NCBI GenBank assembly: GCA_037045645.1
Contig: JBAOIH010000001.1
Coordinates: 1,364,001-1,428,000 of the forward strand
From: Nocardioides sp.
Lineage (GTDB): Bacteria; Actinomycetota; Actinomycetes; Propionibacteriales; Nocardioidaceae
Direction: 5' to 3'
Length of the DNA stretch: 64,000 nt
Shown: piece by piece, positions 25,551-33,627 of the stretch
Numbering within the stretch: position 1 is the stretch's first letter
Layout of the letters: each line of letters opens with the position of its first letter
Translations under genes and position numbers: made by a program
The notes under the pieces: model-generated
What the model was told of the DNA's origin: nothing
Databases searched by the model: none
The model's input: only the letters and a program-made list of their open reading frames with translations

Positions 25551-26329
25551 GCATCCTCCGTTGACTCTGAGTGTGTGCTTGACGCCTTGGAAGTCCCGGC
25601 GAACTTGTCGCGCAGCTCGTCGCTGACGCCCATCAGGTTGAGTTCGAACGTGAAGCCCTGCTCCCAGCGGTAGGACTTGTTCACGTCGATCGGGTCGATC
25701 CCGTTGAGCGCTTCCTTGGCGGCCCGGATCACGCGCGTGTCCTTGGCCGCGATCTCTTGGGCCACCTCGAGCGCGGCGTCGAGGAGCTCGTCACTCGGCA
25801 CCACCTGAAGCACCGAGCCGTACGACACCAGATCGCGCGCCGGGATCGTACGCGCGGTGAAGTAGAGGGTGCGCATCATGTGCTGCGGCACCAGCCGGGC
25901 CATATGCGTCGCGGCACCCAAAGCGCCCTGATTTACCTCGGGCACCCCGAAGTACGCATCGTCGGACGCGACCACCACGTCGGCGTTGCCGACGAGTCCG
26001 ACACCGCCGCCGAGACAGAAGCCGTTCACCGCCGCGATCACCGGAACCGAGCACTCGTACACCGCCTTGAAGGTCGCGAAGCAGCCGCGGTTGGCGCCGA
26101 GCAGGTGCTCGAAACCGGAGTGGTGCTGCATCTCCTTGATGTCCACGCCGGCGTTGAAGCCGCGCCCCACCGCGCGCAGGATCACCACATGCGTGTCGGG
26201 ATCGGCGCTCGCCTCGTCGAGTGCGGCAGCCACGTCGAACCAGCCCTGCACCGTCAGTGCATTGACCGGCGGAGCCTCCATCGTGATGACGCGGACGTGA
26301 TCGTCACGCAGGACAGATGAGATCGACAC
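25547..26329 (-). CDS. echA20: Enoyl-CoA hydratase family EchA20 (HIP pathway)
   Basis: The 260-residue crotonase-fold protein opens the echA20-ipdABC operon. Oxyanion-hole regions are visible as RAVGRGFNAGVDIKEMQHHS and AAVNGFCLGGGVGLVGNAD. In mycobacteria EchA20 hydrolyses a bicyclic CoA ester (HIEC-CoA) just before IpdAB. The GTG at 26329 is preceded by GGAGGTT, so it is favoured over an upstream ATG at 26350 that lies inside the operator. Expression should be controlled by KstR2 through the adjacent box. Confidence 0.88.
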   Translation of the reverse strand: MSISSVLRDDHVRVITMEAPPVNALTVQGWFDVAAALDEASADPDTHVVILRAVGRGFNAGVDIKEMQHHSGFEHLLGANRGCFATFKAVYECSVPVIAAVNGFCLGGGVGLVGNADVVVASDDAYFGVPEVNQGALGAATHMARLVPQHMMRTLYFTARTIPARDLVSYGSVLQVVPSDELLDAALEVAQEIAAKDTRVIRAAKEALNGIDPIDVNKSYRWEQGFTFELNLMGVSDELRDKFAGTSKASSTHSESTEDA

Positions 26330-26345
26330 GGAACCTCCATCGGCA

Positions 26346-26363
26346 ACCAAGCAAGTGCTTGGT
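26346..26363. promoter_or_regulatory. KstR2 operator between echA20 and SDR genes
   Basis: ACCAAGCAAGTGCTTGGT is identical to the box at 13374, and even the next 10 bases (AGGGTAGCAC) are the same. TAGGGT at 26363-26368 is 6 bases before the GTG of the SDR gene, so the operator abuts the -10 of a leaderless promoter. Confidence 0.88.
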
Positions 26364-26374
26364 AGGGTAGCACC

Positions 26375-27184
26375 GTGCCGATCTCACTGAACCTCACCGA
26401 GCGCGTCGCTCTCGTCACAGGCGGAGCCAAGGGCGTCGGCGCGGGCATCACCCGCCGACTCCTGGACGCGGGCGCGACCGTGATCACCTGTGGGCGACGC
26501 GAAGTCGACCCCGTGAAGGGCAGCACGCACCGCACCTGCGACGTACGCGACCCCGAGTCGGTGAAAGCCCTGATCGACGGCATCGTCGCCGAGCACGGTC
26601 GTCTCGACATCCTGGTCAACAACGCGGGCGGATCGCCCTGGGGGTTGGCCAGCGAGATGGGCTTCGCCCGCCAGGCCAAGATCATCGAACTCAACCTCAC
26701 CTCGCCGATGCTGGTCTCGTTGGAGGCCAACCGGGTGATGCAACAGCACGGCGGCGGCTCGATCATCAGCATCTCGTCGGTCTCCGGCGTACGCCTCAGC
26801 CCCGGCACCAGTGCGTACGGCGCTGCCAAGGCGGGCCTGGACCACCTCACGCGCTCCCTGGCAGTGGAGTGGGGACCGAAGGTGCGGATCAACACCATCG
26901 ACCTGGGCATGACCCGGACCCATGGGCTGGAGGAGTTCTACGGCGCCGATGGCGCGGCCGAACTCGAACGCCTCGAAGGCACCGTCCCGCTGGCCCGGCT
27001 CACCGACCCGACGGATGTCGGTGACCTCGTCACCTTCCTGGCCTCCCCACTGGCCAAGCACATCAGTGGCGCTTGCATCGAACTTCACGGCGGCGGCGAA
27101 GCCGGCGACTTCCTCAACGAACAGCGCAGGCTCAACGAACAGCGCAGGCTCAACGAACAGCGCAAGAAGGAGAACAACCTATGA
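26375..27184 (+). CDS. SDR oxidoreductase, Rv3549c-like, with LNEQRR tail repeat
   Basis: The 269-residue SDR has the nucleotide loop VALVTGGAKGVGAGITRRLL, LVNNAGGSPWGLA, catalytic Ser in ISSVSGVRLSPG and YxxxK in AYGAAKAG. M. tuberculosis Rv3549c occupies the same place, divergent from echA20 across a KstR2 box. Its exact step in HIP breakdown is not established. The C-terminus carries three near-identical LNEQRR units coded by an 18-base tandem repeat (27113-27166), absent from the usual family. The GTG start is 6 bases after TAGGGT. Confidence 0.82.
   Translation: MPISLNLTERVALVTGGAKGVGAGITRRLLDAGATVITCGRREVDPVKGSTHRTCDVRDPESVKALIDGIVAEHGRLDILVNNAGGSPWGLASEMGFARQAKIIELNLTSPMLVSLEANRVMQQHGGGSIISISSVSGVRLSPGTSAYGAAKAGLDHLTRSLAVEWGPKVRINTIDLGMTRTHGLEEFYGADGAAELERLEGTVPLARLTDPTDVGDLVTFLASPLAKHISGACIELHGGGEAGDFLNEQRRLNEQRRLNEQRKKENNL
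27113..27166. repeat. 18-base tandem repeat at the SDR C-terminus
   Basis: CTCAACGAACAGCGCAGG occurs three times in direct order (the third ends AAG). It adds six residues per unit without breaking the frame. Confidence 0.92.
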
Positions 27185-28059
27185 CCGGCATCCTCGACGG
27201 CCGCATCGCCATCATTACCGGGGCGGGGCGCGGCATCGGCCGCGAGCACGCCCTCGAGTTCGCCCGCCAGGGCGCCAAGGTCGTCGTCAACGACTACGGC
27301 GTCTCGCTGTCCGGCGAAGGTACGGGCGACACCCCCGCCGAAGAGGTCGTCAAAGAGATCCAGGCGTTGGGCGGCGAGGCCGTCGTCAACACCGCGGACG
27401 TCGCCGACTTCGGCCAGGCCGAGGCGATGATCCGCCAGGCGATCGACACCTTCGGAGGGCTCGACATCCTGGTCAACAACGCGGGATTCGTCCGCGATCG
27501 GATGCTGGTCAACGCCACCGAGGACGAGTGGGACGCCGTCATCCGGGTGCATCTGAAGGGCCACTTCGCGCCGCTTCGTCACGCGGCTGCCTACTGGCGT
27601 GCCGAGTCCAAGGAAGGACGCCAACGCGTCGGCCGCGTCATCAACACGTCCTCGGGTGCCGGGCTTCAAGGCTCGATCGGTCAGAGCGCCTACAGCGCAG
27701 CCAAGGCCGGGATCGCGGGACTCACCCTCGTGGCGGCTGGAGAGTTGGGTCGAGTCGGTGTCACCGTCAACGCGATCGCTCCGGTCGCGGCCACCCGGAT
27801 GACCGAAGGGCCGTTCGGCGCAGGTCTGCCCGACGCGGGCGACAACTCGCCGATCGTGGCCTGGCTGGCGAGCGAGGAAGCCGGTCACGTCACGGGTCGA
27901 GTCTTCGAGATCGAGGGCGGCAAGCTCACGCTCGAGGACGCCTGGCGGCACGGAGCCAGTCGCGACAACGGCTCGCGTTGGAGCGCCGCAGACCTGGGCG
28001 AGGTCGTCGATGCTCTGATCGCCGAGGGAGCGGTGCCGGAGAAGGTGTACGGCAGCTAA
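27181..28059 (+). CDS. SDR oxidoreductase, Rv3548c-like
   Basis: The 292-residue SDR resembles the 3-hydroxyacyl-CoA dehydrogenase unit of MFE-2 enzymes: IAIITGAGRGIGREHALEFA, VVVNDYGVSLSGEGTGDT, LVNNAGFVRDRML, NTSSGAGLQGSIGQSAYSAA with the YxxxK pair, and a C-terminal extension to EKVYGS. It overlaps the preceding SDR by 4 bases. The order matches M. tuberculosis Rv3549c-Rv3548c. It probably oxidises a hydroxyacyl-CoA in sterol degradation; the substrate is not shown by sequence. Confidence 0.82.
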   Translation: MTGILDGRIAIITGAGRGIGREHALEFARQGAKVVVNDYGVSLSGEGTGDTPAEEVVKEIQALGGEAVVNTADVADFGQAEAMIRQAIDTFGGLDILVNNAGFVRDRMLVNATEDEWDAVIRVHLKGHFAPLRHAAAYWRAESKEGRQRVGRVINTSSGAGLQGSIGQSAYSAAKAGIAGLTLVAAGELGRVGVTVNAIAPVAATRMTEGPFGAGLPDAGDNSPIVAWLASEEAGHVTGRVFEIEGGKLTLEDAWRHGASRDNGSRWSAADLGEVVDALIAEGAVPEKVYGS

Positions 28060-28070
28060 TCCCGGTTGCC

Positions 28071-29321
28071 TCAGCGGCGCAGCAGTCCCTTCGCGACGTG
28101 CGTCGTCTGCACCTCGTTCGACCCGCCGTAGATCATCAGCACCTTGGCGTCACGGGCGAGTTGCTCCACGCCGTACTCCGCCATATAGCCGTTGCCCCCG
28201 AGCAACTGCACGGCTTCGAGAGCAACGTTGGTCGCTTCGCGGGAGGCGTACAACTTCATCGCCGAGGCCTCGGCCATATCGAGCAGGACCCCACGTCGAC
28301 GCGCGTCGATCGCCTTGAGCACCATGTTCTCGACGTTGACCCGCGCGATCTCCATCTCGGCCAGCTTGACCTGGATCAACTGGAAGTCGCTGATCGGCTT
28401 GCCCCACAGTTCGCGACCCTTGGCGTAGTCGACCGAGATCCGCAGGCACTCCTCGATGATGCCCAGCGCGAACGTCGCGATGCCGACCCGCTCGGCGACG
28501 AAATTCGCGCGCGCCGAGTCGCGGCCGTCGGTGCCTTTGGCCCCACTGCCCGCCAGCAGCCGGTCGCGCTCCACGCGGACGTTGTCGAAGAACAGTTCGC
28601 CAGTAGGGGAGGAGTGCATCCCCATCTTGCGAAACGGCTTGCCCTGAGTCAGGCCCCCCATGTCCTTGTCGAGCACGAAGATCAGTACGGGTGCCTGGCG
28701 GCGCTCGGCCTCCGTCGCCGGTTGACCGGCCCGGGTCGAGGGGTCGTCGAGCTTGGCGTAGACGACCATCGTGTCGGCGTACGGCCCGTTGGTGATGAAG
28801 GTCTTCTGGCCGTTGAGCACCCAGCCGTCACCGTCGGGTCGGGCGGTCGTACGCATCCCGCCGAAGGCGTCGGAGCCCGCGTCGGGCTCGGTGATCGCCC
28901 AGGCGCCGACCTTGTCGAGGGTGATCAGGTCGCGGGCCCAGCGCAGCCGCTGCTCGACCGTGCCCATCGCATTGATCGTGCCCGCGGTCATCCCCGTCGA
29001 AATGCCGATGGCGGTCGGGATGCCGGGGCAGACCTTCACCAACTCGATGTTGGCCACCGAGCCCAGTGCTGGGTCGAAGTCGTCGGGTTCGGGCTCTGCG
29101 AACGATTCACCGGCCGCCTCGGCCTGCAGGCGTCGGATGTCCCAGTCGAAGCGCTCGGCGTACTGCTCACCGATGCCGAAGGTGTCCCAATACTTCTTCG
29201 CGATCGCGTACGGCGGCACGCCGCCGTGCTCCAGATCGTCTCGGATCGGGCGCACCTCGTTGTCCACCCAGTCGCGCACCGCGGCGCGGACCGTACGGTC
29301 GTCCTCGCTCCAGTCGAACAT
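28071..29321 (-). CDS. Acyl-CoA dehydrogenase next to fadA5
   Basis: The 416-residue flavoprotein is a single full-length dehydrogenase: MFDWSEDDRTVRAAVRDWVD, AITEPDAGSDAFGGM, GWVLNGQKTFITNGPYAD, SMKLYASREATNVALEAVQ-type helix region and IYGGSNEVQTTHVAKGLLRR at the end. It is unlike the paired FadE26-FadE27 type and has no evident match by position in the mycobacterial cluster. It follows fadA5 after a 117-base gap containing two hairpins, and may be expressed partly from the fadA5 promoter. A role in sterol side-chain beta-oxidation is inferred from context. Confidence 0.8.
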   Translation of the reverse strand: MFDWSEDDRTVRAAVRDWVDNEVRPIRDDLEHGGVPPYAIAKKYWDTFGIGEQYAERFDWDIRRLQAEAAGESFAEPEPDDFDPALGSVANIELVKVCPGIPTAIGISTGMTAGTINAMGTVEQRLRWARDLITLDKVGAWAITEPDAGSDAFGGMRTTARPDGDGWVLNGQKTFITNGPYADTMVVYAKLDDPSTRAGQPATEAERRQAPVLIFVLDKDMGGLTQGKPFRKMGMHSSPTGELFFDNVRVERDRLLAGSGAKGTDGRDSARANFVAERVGIATFALGIIEECLRISVDYAKGRELWGKPISDFQLIQVKLAEMEIARVNVENMVLKAIDARRRGVLLDMAEASAMKLYASREATNVALEAVQLLGGNGYMAEYGVEQLARDAKVLMIYGGSNEVQTTHVAKGLLRR

Positions 29322-29347
29322 CTATTCCACTCTCTGTTTCGTCTTGC

Positions 29348-29448
29348 GAGCGGACCCTGACTCCGCTCGTGCCTCGCTGCGTCAGATCCGCCCTGTTTGT
29401 CTGTGAGCGGACCCTGACTCCGCTCGTGCCTCGCTGCGTCAGATCCGC
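29348..29448. repeat. Two 44-base direct repeats with hairpins after fadA5
   Basis: Identical 44-base copies lie at 29348-29391 and 29405-29448. Each begins GAGCGGA-CCCTGAC-TCCGCTC, a 7-base stem, so they may be tandem terminators. The second copy contains the fadA5 stop codon (29439-29441), so the 3' end of the gene has been duplicated outward. Confidence 0.85.
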
Positions 29449-30602
29449 TCAATCACTGTGCCGGACGCCTGCGCGCCACCCGCGCACATCGAGATCAGGG
29501 CGGTAGCGGCGTCCCGGCGCTCAAGTTCGTGCAGGGCGGTGGTGATCAGTCGGGTGCCGGTCGAGCCGACGGGGTGGCCCAGGGCGATCGCGCCGCCGTT
29601 GACGTTGACCCGGTCCTCGGCCGGTCCGTGCACCTTCGCCCAACTCATCACGACACCGGCGAACGCCTCGTTGACCTCGAAGAGGTCGAAGTCGTCCATC
29701 GCCATGCCGGTGTCCTTGAGCAACTTCTCGGTCGCCTGGACCGGCCCGTCCAAGTGGTAGTACGGGTCCGAACCCACGAGGCACGACGACACGATCCGGG
29801 CCTTGGGTGTCAGCCCGAGCGAGTCGGCCAGGTCGGAGTCCATGAAGAGCACCGCCGAAGCGCCGTCGGAGATCTGCGAGGAGGTGCCCGCCGTGTGCGT
29901 GCCGCCCTCCAGCACGGGCTTCAGCGCTGCCAAGCCCTCGAGCGTGGTGTCGCGAGGGCCCTGGTCGGTCGTGACCGTACGCATCTCGCCGGTCGGCTTG
30001 CCCTCGTCATCGAGTACGGGGGCCTCAAGTGCCATGGTCTCGCGGTCGAAGCGCCGCTCGTCCAGGGCGACTCGAGCCTTCTGCTGCGACGCCAGCCCGA
30101 ACGCATCCACATCGGCTCGCGAGAAACCCCGGTCCTTGACGATGCGGTCGGCGCCCTCGAACTGATTGGGCAGATCGATCGACCAGTCGGCCGGGCGTGG
30201 GTCTCCCATGCCGGCCGGGACGTTGGCGCCCAGGGGGACGCGTGACATGGCCTCGACGCCACAGGCGATCCCGACCTTGATCTGGTCCGCGCCGATCAGC
30301 GCGTTGATCAGATGGGCCGCCTGCTGGCCCGACGAGCACTGAGCGTCGAGCGCGGTGGAGGCGGTGTGCAACGGCAGCCCCGCGTGCATCCAGGCGCGGC
30401 GCACCATGTTGTTGGACTGCTCGCCCGCCTGGGTCACACAACCTCCGATGACCTGGTCGACCAATGTGGGATCGATCCCGGACCGGCGTAGCACCTCGGA
30501 CTGCACCGCGCCCAGGAGTACGGCCGGGTGCAGACCCGCGAGCCAACCTCGGCGTTTTCCAAGCGGCGTACGGACGGCGTCGATGATGACTGGTGTTCCC
30601 AT
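29439..30602 (-). CDS. fadA5: Steroid side-chain thiolase FadA5
   Basis: FadA5 cleaves the beta-keto side-chain CoA ester of cholesterol, releasing propionyl- or acetyl-CoA. The 387-residue protein has the nucleophile Cys89 in ALDAQCSSGQQAAHL, the His motif NVNGGAIALGHPVGSTG and the second Cys in SMCAGGAQASG. It is divergent from cyp125, exactly as M. tuberculosis fadA5 and cyp125 are. The start ATG sits 7 bases after TAGGCT on the minus strand, with a KstR box just upstream, so a leaderless KstR-controlled mRNA is likely. Confidence 0.9.
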   Translation of the reverse strand: MGTPVIIDAVRTPLGKRRGWLAGLHPAVLLGAVQSEVLRRSGIDPTLVDQVIGGCVTQAGEQSNNMVRRAWMHAGLPLHTASTALDAQCSSGQQAAHLINALIGADQIKVGIACGVEAMSRVPLGANVPAGMGDPRPADWSIDLPNQFEGADRIVKDRGFSRADVDAFGLASQQKARVALDERRFDRETMALEAPVLDDEGKPTGEMRTVTTDQGPRDTTLEGLAALKPVLEGGTHTAGTSSQISDGASAVLFMDSDLADSLGLTPKARIVSSCLVGSDPYYHLDGPVQATEKLLKDTGMAMDDFDLFEVNEAFAGVVMSWAKVHGPAEDRVNVNGGAIALGHPVGSTGTRLITTALHELERRDAATALISMCAGGAQASGTVIERI

Positions 30603-30623
30603 AATCGGGAGCCTAACGGAAAA

Positions 30624-30640
30624 ACTAGAACGTGTTCTCG
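30624..30640. promoter_or_regulatory. KstR-type box, fadA5 side
   Basis: The sequence ACTAGAACGTGTTCTCG contains TAGAACGTGTTCT, fitting the KstR core TnnAACnnGTTnnA except at the last base. It lies 22 bases upstream of the fadA5 start, just behind the -10 hexamer (30610-30615). Confidence 0.8.
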
Positions 30641-30682
30641 TTTGGTCCTTCCGAAACGCGCCACCGAGCGTTAGCCTTCGGA

Positions 30683-30698
30683 CTAGAACATGTTCTGA
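30683..30698. promoter_or_regulatory. KstR-type box, cyp125 side
   Basis: CTAGAACATGTTCTGA matches the KstR core TnnAACnnGTTnnA, 15 bases before the cyp125 start. A GGAGGGA ribosome site lies between, so this transcript should have a short leader. Confidence 0.83.
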
Positions 30699-30713
30699 TT
30701 TTGGAGGGAAGCT

Positions 30714-31952
30714 GTGACTTCTACCGCGTTGCCCGTCGACTTCGACCCCACGGAGCCGGACATCAACCTCGTCGCGATTCCGCACGAGCAGTTCAAGGCC
30801 CTGCGTGAGACCTCTCCGGTCCACTGGGTCGCCCAGGACGCAGCCGCTTCTGCCGGTTTCGTCGATGTCGCCGCCGAGGGCTATTGGGCGGTGACGCGGC
30901 ACGTGGACATCTCGGCGGTTTCCAAGAACAGCAAGGACTTCTCCACCAACGTCAACGGCGCGATCATTCGCTTCGCACCGGACATGACCCGAGACCAGGT
31001 GGAACTCCAGCAGGTCATGCTGATCAACCAGGATGACCCGGGCCACGGCACTCTCCGCCGGATCATCAGTCGCGGCTTCACGCCGCGTGCGGTCAACAGC
31101 CTCAAGGACGCCCTGGAGGGGCGCGCCCGCAAGATCGTCGCCGACGCCAAGGCCAAGGGCGCCGGCTGCTTCGTGGAGGACATCGCGGCCGAACTTCCGC
31201 TGCAGGCGATCGCCGACCTGCTCGGCGTGCCGCAGGAGGACCGTCGCAAGCTGTTCGACTGGTCCAACCAGATGCTGTCGTACGACGACCCGGAGATCGA
31301 GGGCGACGCGACGCTCGCGTCGATGGAGATCCTCGACTACTTCATGCCGATCGCCGAGGACCGCAAGGCCAACCCGCGCGACGACATCGTCTCCAAGCTG
31401 GTCAACGCCGGCGAGGACGGCGAGGGCCTGACCGCCGACGAGTTCGGGTTCTTCGTGATCTTGCTGACCGTCGCGGGCAACGAGACCAGCCGGAATTCGA
31501 TCACGCACGGCATGAAGGCGTTCTTCGACCACCCCGAGCAGTGGGAGCTCTTCAAGGCCGAGCGCCCGGAGACCGCGGTCGACGAACTCATCCGTTGGGC
31601 CACTCCGGTCAATGCGTTCCAGCGTACGGCCCTCAACGACGTGCAGGTCGGCGACCAGTTGGTCAAGAAGGGCCAACGCGTCGGCATCTTCTATGGCTCG
31701 GGCAACTTCGACGAGAGCGTCTTCGAGGACCCCTACACGTTCAACATCCTGCGCAACCCCAACCCGCACCTGGCTTTCGGCGGACACGGCGCGCACTACT
31801 GCATCGGCGCCAACCTGGCGCGGCTGACGGTCGGGCTGATGTTCAACGCCATCGCCGACGAGTTGCCGGACATCTCGCTGGTCTCCGACCCGCGCCGGCT
31901 GCGGCACTCCTGGATCAACGGCATCAAGGAGATGCAGGTCAAGTACGTCTGA
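30714..31952 (+). CDS. cyp125: Cytochrome P450 CYP125 (steroid C26 monooxygenase)
   Basis: CYP125 hydroxylates and further oxidises the terminal side-chain carbon of cholesterol to start side-chain degradation. The 412-residue protein shows the I-helix motif VAGNETSRNSITHGM, and the heme loop HLAFGGHGAHYCIGANLAR with ligand Cys363. The C-terminus (WINGIKEMQVKYV) is typical of this group. The GTG start has GGAGGGAAGCT directly upstream. The divergent neighbour fadA5 and two KstR boxes support the identity. A terminator hairpin follows. Confidence 0.92.
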   Translation: MTSTALPVDFDPTEPDINLVAIPHEQFKALRETSPVHWVAQDAAASAGFVDVAAEGYWAVTRHVDISAVSKNSKDFSTNVNGAIIRFAPDMTRDQVELQQVMLINQDDPGHGTLRRIISRGFTPRAVNSLKDALEGRARKIVADAKAKGAGCFVEDIAAELPLQAIADLLGVPQEDRRKLFDWSNQMLSYDDPEIEGDATLASMEILDYFMPIAEDRKANPRDDIVSKLVNAGEDGEGLTADEFGFFVILLTVAGNETSRNSITHGMKAFFDHPEQWELFKAERPETAVDELIRWATPVNAFQRTALNDVQVGDQLVKKGQRVGIFYGSGNFDESVFEDPYTFNILRNPNPHLAFGGHGAHYCIGANLARLTVGLMFNAIADELPDISLVSDPRRLRHSWINGIKEMQVKYV

Positions 31953-31993
31953 GACCGTGGCGGACCACCTCGGTCCGGACAGGCTCAGGATTT

Positions 31994-32019
31994 GTGGGCG
32001 GGGCTTCGGCCTCGCCCAC
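31994..32019. terminator. Terminator between convergent cyp125 and YwiC-like gene
   Basis: GTGGGCGGGGC-TTCG-GCCTCGCCCAC forms an 11-base stem with one mismatch and a stable TTCG loop, 42 bases after cyp125. A separate perfect 14-base palindrome, GCCTGAATTCAGGC, follows at 32020-32033. Confidence 0.75.
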
Positions 32020-32064
32020 GCCTGAATTCAGGCGCCCGAGTGACGCGACGCCGTCACGCGCGGG

Positions 32065-32833
32065 CTAGCCGGCGACGAGCGACACCACCGCCACGACGAC
32101 CGTGGACACGATCTCGCCGATCCCCAGAGCGCGCGGCGACCAGCGCCTCGGCGGGACCGCCCACGCGCGCACCGTGAGCAGCGCGAAGACTGCTGCCAGC
32201 GGCCACGACAACGTGGCCACGAGCACCGTCGAGAGTGCGTGGAAGGCCACCGACAACGCCAGGATGCGCGGATTCTCGCGCTCGCGGATGGCGCTCTTGA
32301 CATAGAACACAGTGCCGGCGAAATACAGGAACTGCACCAGGGCCAACTGCCACGCCCGCTCGAGTGAGGCCGAGCTTCCCGGCGTCGTAGGCGACCACCG
32401 TCATCAGGGCCGAGCCCACGACGGTGGTGAGCCCCGCGAGCAGGTCTCGCTCTCGGCGCGCCGCCGCAGCCCAGAGTCCGACCGCGAGCGGCACGACGAA
32501 CAGCGGTGCCCACCGCAGCAGGTCTGGTCGTGCGAGAGCCACGACGAGACCCAGCACGGCCGCGAGACCGGCGTACGCGCGCACGGGTGGCCAGAACCGC
32601 TCGCGGCGCCCGCTCTTGAGCCACAGTGAGGTCGCGAAGAAACAGAAGTACCCCGCGAACCAGAACACCGCCAGCGGGAGGTCCACCCATGTCCAGCCCC
32701 CCGCGATGATTCCCACCAGCAACGGCGAAGCGAGCATCGCCCAGGCGCCGTGCTGATTGGGGATCCACCCCGGCGAGCGTCTGCGCGCGCGGGCGTCCGT
32801 TCTCTTCGCGCGCAGGCTCGGGGACGCGTTCAT
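32065..32833 (-). CDS. YwiC-like membrane protein, split by one single-base shift
   Basis: The first frame reads PNQHGAWAMLASPLLVGIIA, typical of the YwiC-like family, with several helices up to VVAYDAGKLG. Near 32375 an extra base moves the sense to SLERAWQLALVQFLYFAGTV, then FYVKSAIRERENP and further helices to the stop. The two parts make a membrane protein of about 255 residues. The function of the family is unknown. It sits between cyp125 and map with no visible link to sterol breakdown. Confidence 0.68.
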
Positions 32834-32837
32834 GGTG

Positions 32838-33605
32838 TCAGTCGCGCGCGGTCAGGATGATCGGGCCGTCGGGCGTGATGGCCACCGTGTGCTCGCTGTG
32901 CGCGCCCCGCGATCCGTCCTTGCTGCGCAGCGTCCAGCCGTCCTTGTCGGTGTAGATCTCGTCGGTGGTCTGCAGGAACCACGGCTCCAGGGCCAACACC
33001 AGACCAGCCTTGAGGGGCAGCCCGCGACCCGCGCGACCGTCGTTGGCCACGTGCGGGTCGCCGTGCATCGTGCGCCCGACCCCGTGGCCGCCGAACTGCA
33101 GGTTGATGCCGAGGCCGGCCGCGCGTGCGACGTCACCGATCGCGGCGGAGATGTCACCCATCCGGTTGCCGACCCGGGCCTGCTCGATGGCGGCGTCCAG
33201 GGCACGACGGGTGGTGTCGATCAGGGCGAGATCCTGCGGGTCGGCGTTGCCGGCGACCACACTGAGCGCCGAATCAGAGACCCACCCGTCGACCGCGACC
33301 GCGAAGTCCACCGACACCAGATCACCGTCTGCGATCACGTAGTCGTGGGGAAGGCCGTGCAGCACGGCGTCGTTGACGCTGGTGCACAGCACGTGACCGA
33401 ACGGCGAGGCTCCGAAGGACGGGTGATAGTCGAGGTAGCACGACTCCGCGCCCCGGTCACGGATCATCTGGTGGGCCAACTCGTCGAGTTCGAGGAGATT
33501 CACCCCGACGTCGATCTTGGCCTCCAGCGCGGTGAGCACCTCGGCCACGAAACGGCCGGCGGGGCGCATCTGCTCGATCTGGGCAGGCGTACGGAACTCG
33601 ATCAC
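32838..33605 (-). CDS. map: Methionine aminopeptidase type I
   Basis: The 255-residue enzyme removes the initiator methionine. The five metal ligands of the pita-bread fold are visible: the aspartates in VSVDFAVAVDGWVSDSA, His in FGGHGVGRTMHGDP, Glu in LALEPWFL and Glu in HSEHTVAI. The catalytic His is in YLDYHPSFGASPFGHVLCTS. The gene is a housekeeping intruder between two sterol operons. Whether it is the only map copy in the genome cannot be seen. ATG at 33605 begins MIEFRTPAQIEQMRPAGRF, the common family start. Confidence 0.93.
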   Translation of the reverse strand: MIEFRTPAQIEQMRPAGRFVAEVLTALEAKIDVGVNLLELDELAHQMIRDRGAESCYLDYHPSFGASPFGHVLCTSVNDAVLHGLPHDYVIADGDLVSVDFAVAVDGWVSDSALSVVAGNADPQDLALIDTTRRALDAAIEQARVGNRMGDISAAIGDVARAAGLGINLQFGGHGVGRTMHGDPHVANDGRAGRGLPLKAGLVLALEPWFLQTTDEIYTDKDGWTLRSKDGSRGAHSEHTVAITPDGPIILTARD

Positions 33606-33627
33606 CCGACAACCCTAGGCGACAGTG

